Shown here in pieces: positions 45,462 through 56,655 of a stretch of DNA of 63,750 nucleotides. Source of the stretch: Actinomortierella ambigua (lineage: Eukaryota > Mortierellomycota > Mortierellomycetes > Mortierellales > Mortierellaceae); assembly GCA_016098155.1 (NCBI GenBank), contig JAAAJB010000134.1, positions 437 to 64,186 of the forward strand, given 5' to 3'. Every line of letters begins with the position of its first letter. The stretch's first letter is position 1. A program made the translations under genes and the position numbers. A model generated the notes under the pieces. That model ran no database searches and had not been told where the DNA came from. It saw nothing but the letters and a program-made list of their open reading frames with translations.

Positions 45462-48400
45462 TTAGATGGCAAAGCGCCTTCGGAACTGGCGCCACTGCTC
45501 CTTGCCATGCTGGATAATGGGTGGCGTGCGGTACTCCACATTGGGGACCCAATAGCCCTGGCGCACCATCATCTCAATGGCATACTTGCGCCTGGTCCGA
45601 GCATCCATCCTCGAATATCGCGGGTTCTCGTTCATCTGTTGCTCGAGCGCCGCCAGCCGCTGCTCAAACAGCCGCACCTTCTTCCACCTCTCCGGCATGT
45701 CCTTCATGGACCCGGTCATCAGCGTCTGTGCCCGCAGGTTGGCTTCAAAGACTGCCTGGTCCATCGCGTCCGCCAACCGTCCAACGGGTAGCTGCTGTTC
45801 CAACACCTTCTTTACCGATTCGACACGCGTGCGCAACATTCGATGTAGTTGCTGGTCTAGATCCGGCTCCTCAAACTTGGCCTTGAAGTGATTGTAGTAA
45901 CACCGGAACTGCTGTCGCACGGCCTTCTTGTACTTGTGGCTGCTCCGACGCACCTGCTTGATGATCGGATACGTGTCGTCGCATAGGTCATGGAGAAAAT
46001 GCTGGACATTCTCCTTTGCGTCCTCAAACAGGTCCCGCAACGCAAACGACGCCGACTGGCAAAAGTGGTACATGTCTTGGAACGCACCCACCATCTCGTA
46101 CATCGCCAGACGCAAATGCTTTGGCACCTCGGCATTCTGGAATTGCTGCGACACCACCGAAGAAAAACGGCCCCATTGTGTCGCCCAGTCGCCTCCAAAG
46201 GCCCATGTAAAATCAAAGTCGTCCTCCTCTGGCTGTGCTTTGTGTTGTTGCTTCTGCTCCTGCTGCTGCTGCTGCTGCTGCCTCTGCTGTTTTTGCTTTT
46301 GTTGCTGTTGATGATGCCTTGGCTGGTCCGTCTTCTTGCTGCTCGGCTGACGTGGCTTCTTCTTCTGCTGGTCATTGCGGGGCCAATCATGATCCTGCGA
46401 ATGATCAGCCACCTTCCTGTTGGGGGTGTTGTCCGTCGTAGTCTGCGTCTTCATGGGGCTCTGGGAAAAGGGCACGCTGCTCGCGACAACACGCTGCACC
46501 CTCTCCCAAACAGTGGATGACCCGTCTTTCTCTGTAACGGCAACGGGTTCTGGTGGGAGTAGCAGTGACGGCTGTAGTGGCGGTGGTGTTGGGCAATTCC
46601 TCTGCTCTTCAGGGAGAGCTAGCCTCATGGGCGTGCCGGGGACACGAGTACCGTTCTGGAACCAAATATGAAGGTACAGATTGGGCACATCGCTGTGACA
46701 GGCATCCAGTCCCATTCCACGGATGTTGACCAGCACGACGTGCTTGTTGTCGCCAGGAAAAGTGTGGTGGTCAGCTCCGGGGGAGCGGTGTTGAAACGCC
46801 TCAGAGCCCTCGATCGTGACATGGCTGTCGGTTGACAAGACACGGATGGCAAAAGGATGATGCTCTTTGGACCGATAAGGGCGGCCTGATGCCGTCTCAA
46901 GGTCCAAGGTGCACGTGGCAAAGCCATGCTTGATGTCGTATGACAGGTTGCTCAGAAGAGCATGGGCTGGTGGTTTTGGCCGCGTCAGCTGGTGCAAACC
47001 ATTGTATGCCAGATATGGAACGCAGATGAGGAAGAGCAGGCTGAAGAGGAGGGAGTTGAGTGAGGGCAATCGATCATGCCAATCCCAGGAGGGGGTGAAC
47101 CGTGCGCGAGTCGGGTCACGCTGAACAGAGTCGAGGAGAACAGCAATGTTGATACGTGGCAGTTCCCTCAAGGAGACTGCATTACGCAAGATGAGTTCTG
47201 CGTCAGACTCGTAATCCTGCGACAATCGTGCTGTACGGAAGGGGTTGCGGAAAAGGGGCAGTCTTGGCATTGCCTTGTTGAGGTAGACACCGAGGTGGCG
47301 GCGGGTGTCGATCGACACCTGTCGCGACAAGGATGTGGTGTTGTGGGATGAGATGATGACTAGAGTTGCCGTGCGCTGCACAATATCGAGCAACAGCTCT
47401 GCGTCTTGCGGTTGCGCGCCCAGTGCTTGGATAAAGTAGACGCACAGGTCGTACTCGCCCAGCTCGCCCTTGTCGATGGGCCTATCGAAGCATGTGGTAA
47501 ACTTCACCGCCGTGTGGCGAGACAGGCGTCGCAAGTCAGCCCTGACCTTGGTGCATGTCTTTGCAATGTCCTGGGTGTTGCGCGCGGTGCCCAGTAGCAG
47601 AACTTGGTACTCTTGCGGGTGCAGCTCTTTGCCTTCTCCGTCCTCGTCGCCCGATGAGGTGTCGCTTGATCCAGCATCGTCGCTGGCGACGGTACTGCGC
47701 TCTTCTGGTGCCTCCTTGACATCGGGAGCAAAGGCAACAGATTTTGGGGTGCGAGGCGAGCGAGGAGCCCCTGAGATGAGGGACGATGACCGCGGGCGTG
47801 ATTGGTTCGATGACAATGCCGGTGAGCCGCGCTCAGGACCATTTTCTTTGGTGTTGTTGTTGTTATTGTTGTTGTTTCTGTTGCTGCAGGTGCTTTCATT
47901 GTCTGCGCTGGCGGATGATGATGATGTTGTTATTGCTGATGCCAAAGGCAGTGCACCCGTGTGAACAGGGGGAGGAACCACTCCTCCTCTTTGGAGCTGC
48001 TTCGTATGCTTCTTCTTCTTACCGTCAGCTACCTCCTCACCCATGGAGGTATCGGTAGTAGTAGTAATGGTGGTGGTGGTAGTGGTGGTAGTGCTGCTGC
48101 TGCTGCTGCTACTGTTACTGTCGTCGTTATCATTCTGAGGGGGAAGAAGCTGGACTGTGCGTGGCCCCTCTAGAACGTTTGTCTGCGATGATGGGACGGT
48201 TGTTTCAGCCTTGGTGTTAGTGGTCCGCGTGCCCCCCTCCTCATCCTCCCCATTCTCCTCCCCCTTCTTCTCTGGTAGCAACACTGTCTCTTCAGAGTAC
48301 GGTGGCGGTGGTAGCAATGATGCATGTGGTGACTGGGGAAGAGCGAGTGTGGGGAACACGAGTTCTGACGACGAAGACAGGGGATTGCTTTCAGTCGACT

Positions 48401-48935
48401 GGCGTTCATCTGGCAGCACCTGTGGAGGGTGCTCGTGCTTGTGCTCGCGCTCGCGCTCATGCGCATGCTCGTGCTCGTGCTCTCGCTCTTGCTCTTCATC
48501 TCGCTCTTGGATAGGCTGATTCTCGTGGACAAGGCGGGGGCTGGGCGAGCGACGCTCAAGCTCAACCAGGAAGAAATCGTCGACCTCGCCATCTAGGTCG
48601 CGTGCGGAAGTTGAAGAGGTGGCAGGAGAGGTCTGAGCCTTGTGCAACGGAGGAGTAGCTCGGTTGTCCTCGTGCTCAGCATTGTCGTCGGGATCAAGGA
48701 CGTCGTTGTTGCTACTACTGTTGTTGATGCTGCTGTTATTGCTATTGTTGTTGTTGTTGTTGCTGTTGCTATTGCTATTGGTGTTGTTGTCGTCGTCGTC
48801 CTCTGCGGACAACTGGAACGAGTCGACGGAATGGGGGCTGTCGTCTGTGCCGAGGGAGTAGTCAGAGTCTGAGTGCTGAGCATTGGGGTCCTCGTCCGAC
48901 GAGGGAGTGGCCACCACGGGATGCTCCTTTTGCAT
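45462..48935 (-). CDS. Large single-pass membrane protein of unknown function (1157 aa)
   Basis: One exon. Residues 1-440 are disordered, with poly-Asn, poly-Ser, poly-Thr and an EHEHEHAHEREREH run. Residues about 450-600 look folded: an alpha/beta unit (EYQVLLLGTARNTQDI, LGEYDLCVYFIQALG, TATLVIISSHNTTS) that resembles a degenerate nucleotide-binding or Rossmann fold. A membrane span lies at about 628-648 (LNSLLFSLLFLICVPYLAY). After it comes a beta-rich region with one NLS sequon and AIRVLSTDSHVTIEGS. A Gln/Lys-rich low-complexity stretch follows, and finally a helical C-terminal region of about 250 residues (HLRLAMYEMVGAFQDMYHF, KYAIEMMVRQGYWVPN). I do not recognise the family. The lack of introns contrasts with its neighbours. 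Confidence 0.8.
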   Translation of the reverse strand: MQKEHPVVATPSSDEDPNAQHSDSDYSLGTDDSPHSVDSFQLSAEDDDDNNTNSNSNSNNNNNNSNNSSINNSSSNNDVLDPDDNAEHEDNRATPPLHKAQTSPATSSTSARDLDGEVDDFFLVELERRSPSPRLVHENQPIQERDEEQEREHEHEHAHEREREHKHEHPPQVLPDERQSTESNPLSSSSELVFPTLALPQSPHASLLPPPPYSEETVLLPEKKGEENGEDEEGGTRTTNTKAETTVPSSQTNVLEGPRTVQLLPPQNDNDDSNSSSSSSSTTTTTTTTITTTTDTSMGEEVADGKKKKHTKQLQRGGVVPPPVHTGALPLASAITTSSSSASADNESTCSNRNNNNNNNNTKENGPERGSPALSSNQSRPRSSSLISGAPRSPRTPKSVAFAPDVKEAPEERSTVASDDAGSSDTSSGDEDGEGKELHPQEYQVLLLGTARNTQDIAKTCTKVRADLRRLSRHTAVKFTTCFDRPIDKGELGEYDLCVYFIQALGAQPQDAELLLDIVQRTATLVIISSHNTTSLSRQVSIDTRRHLGVYLNKAMPRLPLFRNPFRTARLSQDYESDAELILRNAVSLRELPRINIAVLLDSVQRDPTRARFTPSWDWHDRLPSLNSLLFSLLFLICVPYLAYNGLHQLTRPKPPAHALLSNLSYDIKHGFATCTLDLETASGRPYRSKEHHPFAIRVLSTDSHVTIEGSEAFQHRSPGADHHTFPGDNKHVVLVNIRGMGLDACHSDVPNLYLHIWFQNGTRVPGTPMRLALPEEQRNCPTPPPLQPSLLLPPEPVAVTEKDGSSTVWERVQRVVASSVPFSQSPMKTQTTTDNTPNRKVADHSQDHDWPRNDQQKKKPRQPSSKKTDQPRHHQQQQKQKQQRQQQQQQQEQKQQHKAQPEEDDFDFTWAFGGDWATQWGRFSSVVSQQFQNAEVPKHLRLAMYEMVGAFQDMYHFCQSASFALRDLFEDAKENVQHFLHDLCDDTYPIIKQVRRSSHKYKKAVRQQFRCYYNHFKAKFEEPDLDQQLHRMLRTRVESVKKVLEQQLPVGRLADAMDQAVFEANLRAQTLMTGSMKDMPERWKKVRLFEQRLAALEQQMNENPRYSRMDARTRRKYAIEMMVRQGYWVPNVEYRTPPIIQHGKEQWRQFRRRFAI

Positions 48936-50510
48936 GGTTGAATCTGGACGTGGTGATGCGCAATGGAGTCTGAATGGAGAAAGGAGGGGGAGTTTAGTGC
49001 AAAGAGAAGGAGTGTGAAGAGAAAGAAAGGGAAAGAAAAAAAAAGTGTTGTTTCACGAGCTTCAGGAAAAACAGACATAAGCTTGTTTGTTTTTTTTTTC
49101 TCTTCCTCCCGCGCGCGCGCTCCATTCATTCCCACTCCCCGTGTGTGTAATAGTCTTTTTTATCGCCCCACCCCACTTCACCTGCACTTGACTCTATCCC
49201 CCTCTCCCCGTCCCTCCTTTTCTCTTCTTTGTTCACGAAATGGTCTCCTCTCATTCTCGTCCTCTTCCTCTTCCTCTTCCCTATCCACCTCCACCTCCTC
49301 CTCTCCTCCTCTCTCCTCCTCGGCCTTCTCCTTCTTTTCCCCTCCTCTTTCCTCTTCTTCCCCCGCATTACGCATCAGTCTATCACGCCGTGGGTGATAA
49401 TTATGCAGCGCCACAATCACCACAGTGATGTGCCGCCTCCCCTTTTCTCCCAACGGACAAAGCAGCAGCAGCAATAATGCAAAGAGAGAGAGAGAGAGAA
49501 CAATGCGTTCACACGCACACACACACATGTACTATTACTGGGCAGATAGATACACCATGAAAAAAAAGAAAGACCATCCCGGATGGTGCTGTTTCAGTGA
49601 CCCATGCCCATCATAAAGAGTCAATCTTTGAGAGGGGGAGAACGCGAAAGAAGGAAAGAAAAAAGTAACAGACAGGGAATAAGAGACACGATGTTGGGAG
49701 AGGGACCGATCCACCAATGTCCCCACTTGTCGAGAGACCCCGTTTAGACCGTGTGGATTACAATAGTCTACAGGTCGTCCATGCTGAATGCAATGCGACA
49801 GCAGTAGTGTGGGTTTGAGTTCCACAAAAACAACGGCGGCAGCAGCCCGGCAACCACATAGCCACTCTTCATTGGCTGTCCCTGGCTGGGCTGGTTTCTT
49901 GTACCTGAAGACTAAAGAGGCCCCCCCCTTCCGCGGGGATTGCTTACTTACACAAAAGAACGCGTTTGCCACCATGCGGCGACACGAGCATAGGAGCTGC
50001 ACACTTTTGGTGTGCTCCATCTGTCTATGTGTCTGTCTGTCTCTCTTTCTCTATTGCTCACTGTCTCTCTCTCTCTCTCTCCAGAGCTCACAGGGCGCTG
50101 GTTCCTGCGCCATGTCCTGCCGGCCTCTCTGTCTGTTTGTCTATCTGTGTCCTCACACAAGCACACAACTCTCTAAACATACACTTGGCGGACAGGTGCT
50201 CTCAAAGGCAAACCTTCATCATCTCAATCGCACTTGTCTTTTGCATTCAATTCATTTCAACGATCGCCTTCTCCTCTCCTTTGTCATTGTCCATCTCTCC
50301 AGCTAGAGTCTGTTTTCGCACTCTTTCTCTCTCTCTCTCTTCGTGTCTCTCTATCTCTCTCTCTCTCGCTCTCCTTTCTCGCGCTCGCCCTCTCTCTGTC
50401 TCTCTTTCTCTCGGTCCCTCCCCCCCCCCCTTTTCTTCCTTCCTCTGCCCTAGTCCTCTCCTCTCCTTGGGGACACGACTTCCCTGGACGACAACGGTCT
50501 CCTACACACC
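48936..50510. other. Divergent intergenic region with long CT-rich leader of OPY2
   Basis: About 1.6 kb between opposed starts. Plus-strand pyrimidine-rich tracts occur at 49150-49380 and 50000-50470, with CTCTCT microsatellites. Neither strand shows a recognisable gene; open frames are repeat translations. Confidence 0.5.
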
Positions 50511-53049
50511 ATGGATTCCGTACCAACATCGACAAAAAAGTGCAATGCACCCTGCCCGACAACTGAACCCGTCTGCAATCCTCCATGTCGAGGAGAGGAG
50601 GAATGTATTCTCACTGTCATGAGCAACGCCTGCGAATGTCCAGTAGCAAAGTGCGTCAACATCAGGGACATTGAGAACGGGAACCATAACAACAATAACA
50701 CCAATCCAGGTGGAGGCAACAATAACAATAATAATAACAACAATAACAACAATAACGGCAACCATGGCAACAAGGAACAACCAGAGTCCGAGAAACCTTC
50801 TGTTCTGGGGCCAGTGTTGGGCTCGCTGCTGGGCCTCTGTGTCATCGGTCTTGCCGTCTTTCTGTTTCTGAGACGTAGGCGGCAACGACGCCGTACCACC
50901 GACACCCATCTGCTGCACTCGAGCAACATCGAGGACTCGGTCCACTCACTCAACACCAAGTCGCAGTACGAGGTAAGCTCGAGGACTCCCTCTCCCTTCA
51001 CACTCGGGTTCTCCCCCTTCCCTTCATATTTCCTTGCAGACATGGGATGTGCATGCAACGTTGTCCTATATGCGTTTCAAAAAGCCCTTGCAATGCACAA
51101 TCATACGCCCTTTGAGGAGCTGGAGAGAGAGGGGAGGGGGCAGAGGGCGGGCGTTTTAATTCATCCAAGCATTAGTCAACATTCATTCACACACGCACGC
51201 ACACGGACTATGCCCTCCATACCATCCCACAAGCGGCAATTCATCCTGGGGGCGATGCTCCCGATCCCCTGTTGTGGGTTGTTGAATTATGCTTATTTGG
51301 GGCAGGGACCTTCTCTGGGTCCTCTGGAGTAGTTTAACCCTTTTTTTTATTGTCTTCAATATCCTCTTTTTTTTTCAATCTCACTCTTTCACTCCCGCCC
51401 TCTCTCTCTCCTCCCCTCCTCCCCTGGCTAGCGAAGCAGTATCAAACACTGCAACGATGTGAAAGGGGGATGTAGATCCAATGGAAAAGAAGGAAAAGGG
51501 AGAACAATAGGGCATATCTCATCGTACAAAAGAGACAGGGGTGTTCGATGAAGTAGTCTCCTGAGCGACAAGCTACCTCCTCTCCTTCACCCCTGTTCTC
51601 CTCTCATCTTCAAGATCTTGCCAGTTGAATGACAGACAAACTATCTGGCTGACTGACATTCAATCTCTCTCTCTTTGGGGAACCAAATAGTCGTCGTCTC
51701 CAATGGCTGGCCATGGAGACATCATCCATATTGCGTATATCCCCAGCATGATAAGCGACTCGGGCCCTATACAACTACCACCACCGGTTGCCAGCAGTGA
51801 CTCGAGTACGTCCATGAGAGGTCGAGATTGAGCCAAAAGTCGAGCGCGCCACCTGCTCTTCTTATCTCTATTGTTTTATTGTTGGATTCCCTCTCAACCA
51901 ACAACCCGCACTCACCTTGTTTTGTTTGTTGTTGTTGCATGTCCTATTGTATCGTTCTTGTCCTTCTACCTGCTTTTAGTGTCACCGCCAAAAGCTGCAT
52001 TTATGGCGCTGGAAGACAGCAACAGGAACAAACACGACTCCATGGCCTCGACAGCATCAACGGATGTGCTCGAGACGGCCATGGTGACCACGGTGACACA
52101 ATCCAAAACAACACCGCAGGTCATGCGACTCAATACCATCAAGCGCGACAAAAGCGACCTCATCCAGCGATCCAACTCGCTTCATAGCAACAATTCGCTC
52201 CGGAGGACAAAGTCACAACGCAAGCTCGCTCAAGCTCGAGAAAAGACCAAATCTCCGCTTGCATCCAGGAGGAGAGGTGGCGACAAGGACAGCAATGACA
52301 AGGACGATGACGACCACAACGACACGGCTGCTGGTCAGCCAAGATGGAGACAGCGGCGGCCGTCCGCGGATTCGGCCCATTCGAACACTACGGCAACGAC
52401 GAGCGACTCTGAGAGTGATGGCGACAATGAGGCGGCGACGACGACGGATGGTAGGCGATGCGACGGCAACGACGCAGGATCTCCCTTCCGAGACCGGCGA
52501 GACTCGGTCGAGTACACGCCAGCTGTCATGGTCACGGGGCCTTCGGCGCGATCGTCGGTGCGATCGACTGGCTCGGGGCCCGGAGGCGGAGTAAGCCGGC
52601 CAAGGAGCCCGACAATGGTGCTCGGTCCACTTCCTATTGGGAAGCAATACCCAGCAGCAGCTACAACGGCATCGGCCAACTCGACCTCGACAATCGTGGT
52701 CTCTCCCATGCATATACCCGGCTCTGCCAACACCACCACTACCATCACCACAACAACACCAACAGCACCAACATCAACAGCAGTCGCCAGCCCATTCAAA
52801 CGCGACAGCAGCAACATCCACGAAGAATATGATGACGACGACGATCCGCTGAGTCTGCTAGACATCCAGGGCGCCCACCGCCTGAGGCCGTGGGCGCGCG
52901 GATCGATGGCGTCCAGTGGCACGCGCGACTCTACCTTCTCGACGGCGTCGGATGCACGGTCATCGACGCGAGGCGATGGAGAGGAGATTATGATCTTTTG
53001 GGACGGACACCGCAACTCGACACGGTCGAGTGTTCACCACGAATTTTGA
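50511..53049 (+). CDS. OPY2: OPY2-like membrane anchor of the HOG/MAPK pathway
   Basis: Predicted plasma-membrane anchor that recruits Ste50/Ste11 in osmotic and filamentation MAPK signalling. Three exons: 50511-50972, 51691-51805, 51980-53049, giving 548 aa. The N-terminus (MDSVPTSTKKCNAPC) has no signal peptide and carries the Opy2 Cys-rich domain: about ten Cys within residues 10-55, including CRGEEECILT and CECPVAKCV. A poly-Asn linker and a membrane span at about 105-122 (VLGSLLGLCVIGLAVFLFL) followed by RRRRQRRR come next. The cytosolic part has HGDIIHIAYIPSM, which resembles the IIPIAYIPG block of ascomycete Opy2, Ser/Arg-rich stretches, DDDDDPLSLLDIQ and an RPWARGS motif. Intron 1 is 718 bp. 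The leader is pyrimidine-rich. Confidence 0.85.
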
Positions 53050-53382
53050 GCGATTCGCATCGCATTCTGTATTTTTGCCACCTTTATCTATCTGACTGAC
53101 TCTATTGCAAAGAAAAGAGAAAAAAAAAAATACCCCCCAAAAAAAAGGGAGTTACCGAGTCTTGTAAAGTGAATGAACAATGGTTGACTTGCTGCTTGGA
53201 TGGTTGGTGCATTCATGCATGGAGTAGGCAGGGAGAGGATAGGGGCTGGGCGCTCTAAACCCGTGTAAGGCAAGAAGCCCCCACAAGAAGAAAGACGTGT
53301 CACTTTTTTTTTTTTTATTCTTGGCTGCATTGCGCATTCCGACGCCTCATTCACTTTCCTTCAATACCCCACACCATTGACC
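53050..53382. other. Intergenic region OPY2 to ANCHR-like gene
   Basis: A-rich 3' flank of OPY2 followed by promoter sequence with a poly-T tract at 53306-53318. No gene. Confidence 0.5.
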
Positions 53383-55127
53383 ATGCCCCGACCCCAGGAC
53401 CCCTCCAAGGACACAGCAGCGCTTGAGGAACGCCTAGCCAAACTGCTCCAGGACAACAAGATTCCTGCTGAAAGGTAAGAAAAAGAACAACAGATAACTG
53501 AGAGATGGCAACGTGTGTGTCCGCACGTCGAGTAAGAGAGGCAGAGACCATTCTCATCGTTCTTTGTACTAAAACGCTTCTACTCTTCTCTTTCTCTACC
53601 CACTTACTCATCTCTTGCATCCCTTCCTTGCATATCAATGTCTAGCGATGAAGATCTCGCGCGCCACTTTTCCAAGGTCTTTGGACAATCACCAGCAACT
53701 GAACGGCTAACACACCAAGGTGGTGAGACTATCGGCGATCCACTTCACGCAAGCAACACATCCATCATTCCACCACAAAAGATCGACAACCGCCAGTCGC
53801 CTATTGTTCGAAGATCGAGCTCGTATGCCGTGCCTGAGGATGCTCGGATGGGCCAAGATGATGTAAGAACTGCATTCAGCCCTTCTTTTTTTTTTAATGT
53901 ATCCTTGAGCGATTGTTATTTTTGGCTCCCAAGAGTACATTCCTGTCCTTTGAAGTGTCAGGCCACCTCTTCCCTCTCCTCCTCTCTTCCTAAACATCAA
54001 AAGGATACCTTGCCTCTTCCAAATACACGCATAGATAGAGGCTATTCTTGCCGATGCGGATGACCTTCTCGATGCTGGTGAGGACGACCTGTCTTTCCTG
54101 GACGATCTAGACATGACCCCTCAGGAACGCCAAGAAATCCGAAATGTGGTCCTGCCAACAACAACAAAAACAACCTCCAAGCCTCCTTCACGACAATTTG
54201 GTGGCAGTGGTAGTGCTATCAGCGCCAATGGTAGTGGAACTATCACCCATGACAGCTCCACAGTATCACCGTCATCATCACCAGTGGCAGCAGCAGCAGC
54301 ATCAACAAAAGTCACAGCAACAGAAAAGACTGAAAATGTCGAGACTCTTACCAAACAAGTCGAGGATTCCTTGACGACCTTTCTGGATAGGCACGGTCAA
54401 CCAGGATCACAGCTGGACAAGATGCAGGATGATTTTCTCTTATCGGGTAGTCTTGGTGGCGGTGGTTCAACAAGAGCCGCCGATGACATGGAGGTCCAGG
54501 CAATTCTTGACCAGGCTCGTGGCGCCGCTGCCCTCGAGGCTCAGTATGGGTCCATCCACCAACAACGTCTCTCGGATCTCAATGCCCGGTACCAGGCCCT
54601 CGCACGAGATAGCCCAGTCCCTCGACGACCTGCGAGTGCCGGCTCCCAAAAGAGCGGGACGGGTGGAGGGTCTTCAGCAGCATCACGCAAGTCGACGCCG
54701 TCAACCACTTCTAGCACGACGACAGCGGTGGCGGCAGCGGCTTCGGATCTCGGACCACCTCCCAAGCCGATCGATTTGCAAGAACTGACCGGTGGATTGG
54801 ATGACGAGAATCCAGACGATTGGTGCTGTAAGTTTTTGTCACCACAAACAATATTTAGACGTGTTTCTTTTTTTTTTTTTTTTTTTTTTAACCATCGCGT
54901 CCATGTCACCCAGGAAACACCCTATTCAATAACCATTTAATTTTTTGAATGCGGGCGTAATAGGCATTTGCAATGAAGATGCCGCATGGAAGTGTCCTGG
55001 CTGTGATAACGACCTCTACTGCAGTGAGTGTTTCCGCGAGAGTCATGTTGGACCGGATGCTGACTGGGAGCTCAAGCGACACCGCCCAATGGCGTTTGTC
55101 AAGTCGACCAAGAACAGGCGTTCGTAG
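53383..55127 (+). CDS. ANCHR/ZFYVE19-like abscission checkpoint protein (no FYVE domain)
   Basis: Four exons: 53383-53474, 53646-53862, 54035-54827, 54964-55127, giving 421 aa. Residues 10-45 carry a MIM1-like helix ([13 protein letters not shown]) and [14 protein letters not shown]. After an acidic segment ([20 protein letters not shown]) the middle is Ser/Thr/Ala/Gln-rich. The C-terminus is a cysteine-rich zinc domain spanning the last intron: [22 protein letters not shown], then SECFRESH and a basic HRPMAFVKS end. ZFYVE19 (ANCHR) has the same MIM1 plus terminal Cys-rich domain and retains VPS4 to delay abscission. The N-terminal FYVE finger of the animal protein is absent. Function in fungi is inference. 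Confidence 0.8.
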
Positions 55128-55631
55128 ACTTTTTTTTTTCGTGCCGATATCGACCTTTTTTGGGATACCTCTCCAATAAAAGAAATTATACACGCACTGC
55201 TCCCCAGGTGATGCACCCAAGACCTTGGGCTAGTATTCGTCAGGCTCTCCCAGTATATTATGTGGGCCTCATCTTTGTTTGGTCACCTCAATACACAGTT
55301 TACTCTAAAGTCTGATCCCTGGACTCCGGACTCCGTCTTGGAGTATCTTTCGATCCTGACATTCCGAGAGAAACATCCACGCTTCCTACACTATTGCAGA
55401 CGACTTTAATTGGCCTGGACTGTTGGCTCCATCCCTGGAATCGGCCGTTGTTTCGAGACAAAAGTGTGCATGAGAGAAGCACTGAATATACAAGTCTCCA
55501 AAAAAAAAATCAAATCCAGACGGGCAATCAGTAGCATCCTTGAAAGCAGTATCGCCTTGTTTCACCTCTTTATTGGATTGCGCTGAACACTCCCAGTTAC
55601 TCTGACGATTGTCATCCGACAAGTGTCTAGC
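55128..55631. other. Intergenic region
   Basis: No recognised gene. A minus-strand frame at 55386-55622 (MSDDNRQSNWECSAQSNKE...) is uncharacterised and has no supporting features. Confidence 0.4.
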
Positions 55632-55892
55632 TCAAACTTGCATTTTGCAAAGCTAGTTCTTTAGTCTCGCGTCGCTCTATCTCGAGCATGCGATTTGACC
55701 AAAATCCATAAATATTGTGTTTTGCAAAGGTGTCGTATTATGCATTCTTCAACGTGTGTGCAGACTTGATCAAGGCCTCGAATGTCGCCAGCGCTTCTGA
55801 CAAGTCCTACAGCTTGAACTTCTCGACGGAGGGAGCGAACAAGATATGCTTCTCGTCGTGCTGCTCCCATGGCCCAATGTAGGTAATACCCC
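55632..55892 (-). pseudogene. Decayed coding fragment of unknown family
   Basis: One minus-strand frame encodes protein-like sequence (GITYIGPWEQHDEKHILF, DLSEALATFEALIKSAHTL, FAKHNIYGFWSNRMLEIE) interrupted by TAG after KFKL and TAA after LKNA. A terminal stop is at about 55632. The composition is non-repetitive and amphipathic, unlike the surrounding sequence. The family is not recognised. Confidence 0.45.
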
Positions 55893-56655
55893 TCGACAGT
55901 CAAGGATATTAGTCTGTGCTGAAACTGGTACGCGCGCTAACTCATTACGTTGGACAGTGCGAATAGACAGGTGTACCTGCCACCTGCCCTGTCAACTTTA
56001 CACATTCTCTGTCTCTAACCCTCCTGGCCAGTCTATCACCAGGTGCTTTATAAATTTCTCCACGGTGATGTGGCATAAGAAGTGAGCAGACAGGCTCTCA
56101 GTGACGAGTCGTATGCGTTAGTCAATCCTCTGTAAGCAGCCAACAGGTGATCCAAGCTCAAGCCATGTGCTGAGAGCCCTCCTCTGTTGGCGGTGGGCTA
56201 AGAACTGGGGGGTTTTCTTCTTCTTCTTTGCAACAATAGAGGGAAAAGTACTGTAGGAAGACAAATCGGGAGGAAGGAGCACAAACCTTGGGAACAGCAG
56301 TTGCTCAGTGGAGTAAAGAAAAGTCTCTCTCCAGACGTTCCACATGCCTCCATTCAACACTTTTGGCTAAAGTCTAGTAGTCATTCACCCGAACACTCTC
56401 TCCCCCCCCCCTCTCTCTCTGTCGTCCCTGCATGTAGGTGCATAGTAGGCTACGAACCTACCCGTCAATGTGAGGCTAGTTTAGCTTTACCGAGGAAAAA
56501 ACCCCCCTCAAACTCAAAAGAAGACAATAAGTGGCGATATAAATATTGTCGCCCCTGTATACCGTCCCTCTTCCCCTGGGTCCATCCATCTTTCCACTGT
56601 CACCTCTTCTTTCTCGTCTTTCCTCACCTCCTCCTCCTCCTTCTTCTCCTCCACC
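55893..56655. promoter_or_regulatory. Upstream region of LPMO-like gene
   Basis: The region carries no supported gene. The proximal part has a TATA box at 56538-56545 and a C/T-rich leader (56570-56655). Confidence 0.45.
56538..56545 (+). promoter_or_regulatory. TATA box of LPMO-like gene
   Basis: TATAAATA, 118 bp upstream of the start codon, followed by a pyrimidine-rich leader. This is the clearest TATA element in the window. Confidence 0.6.
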
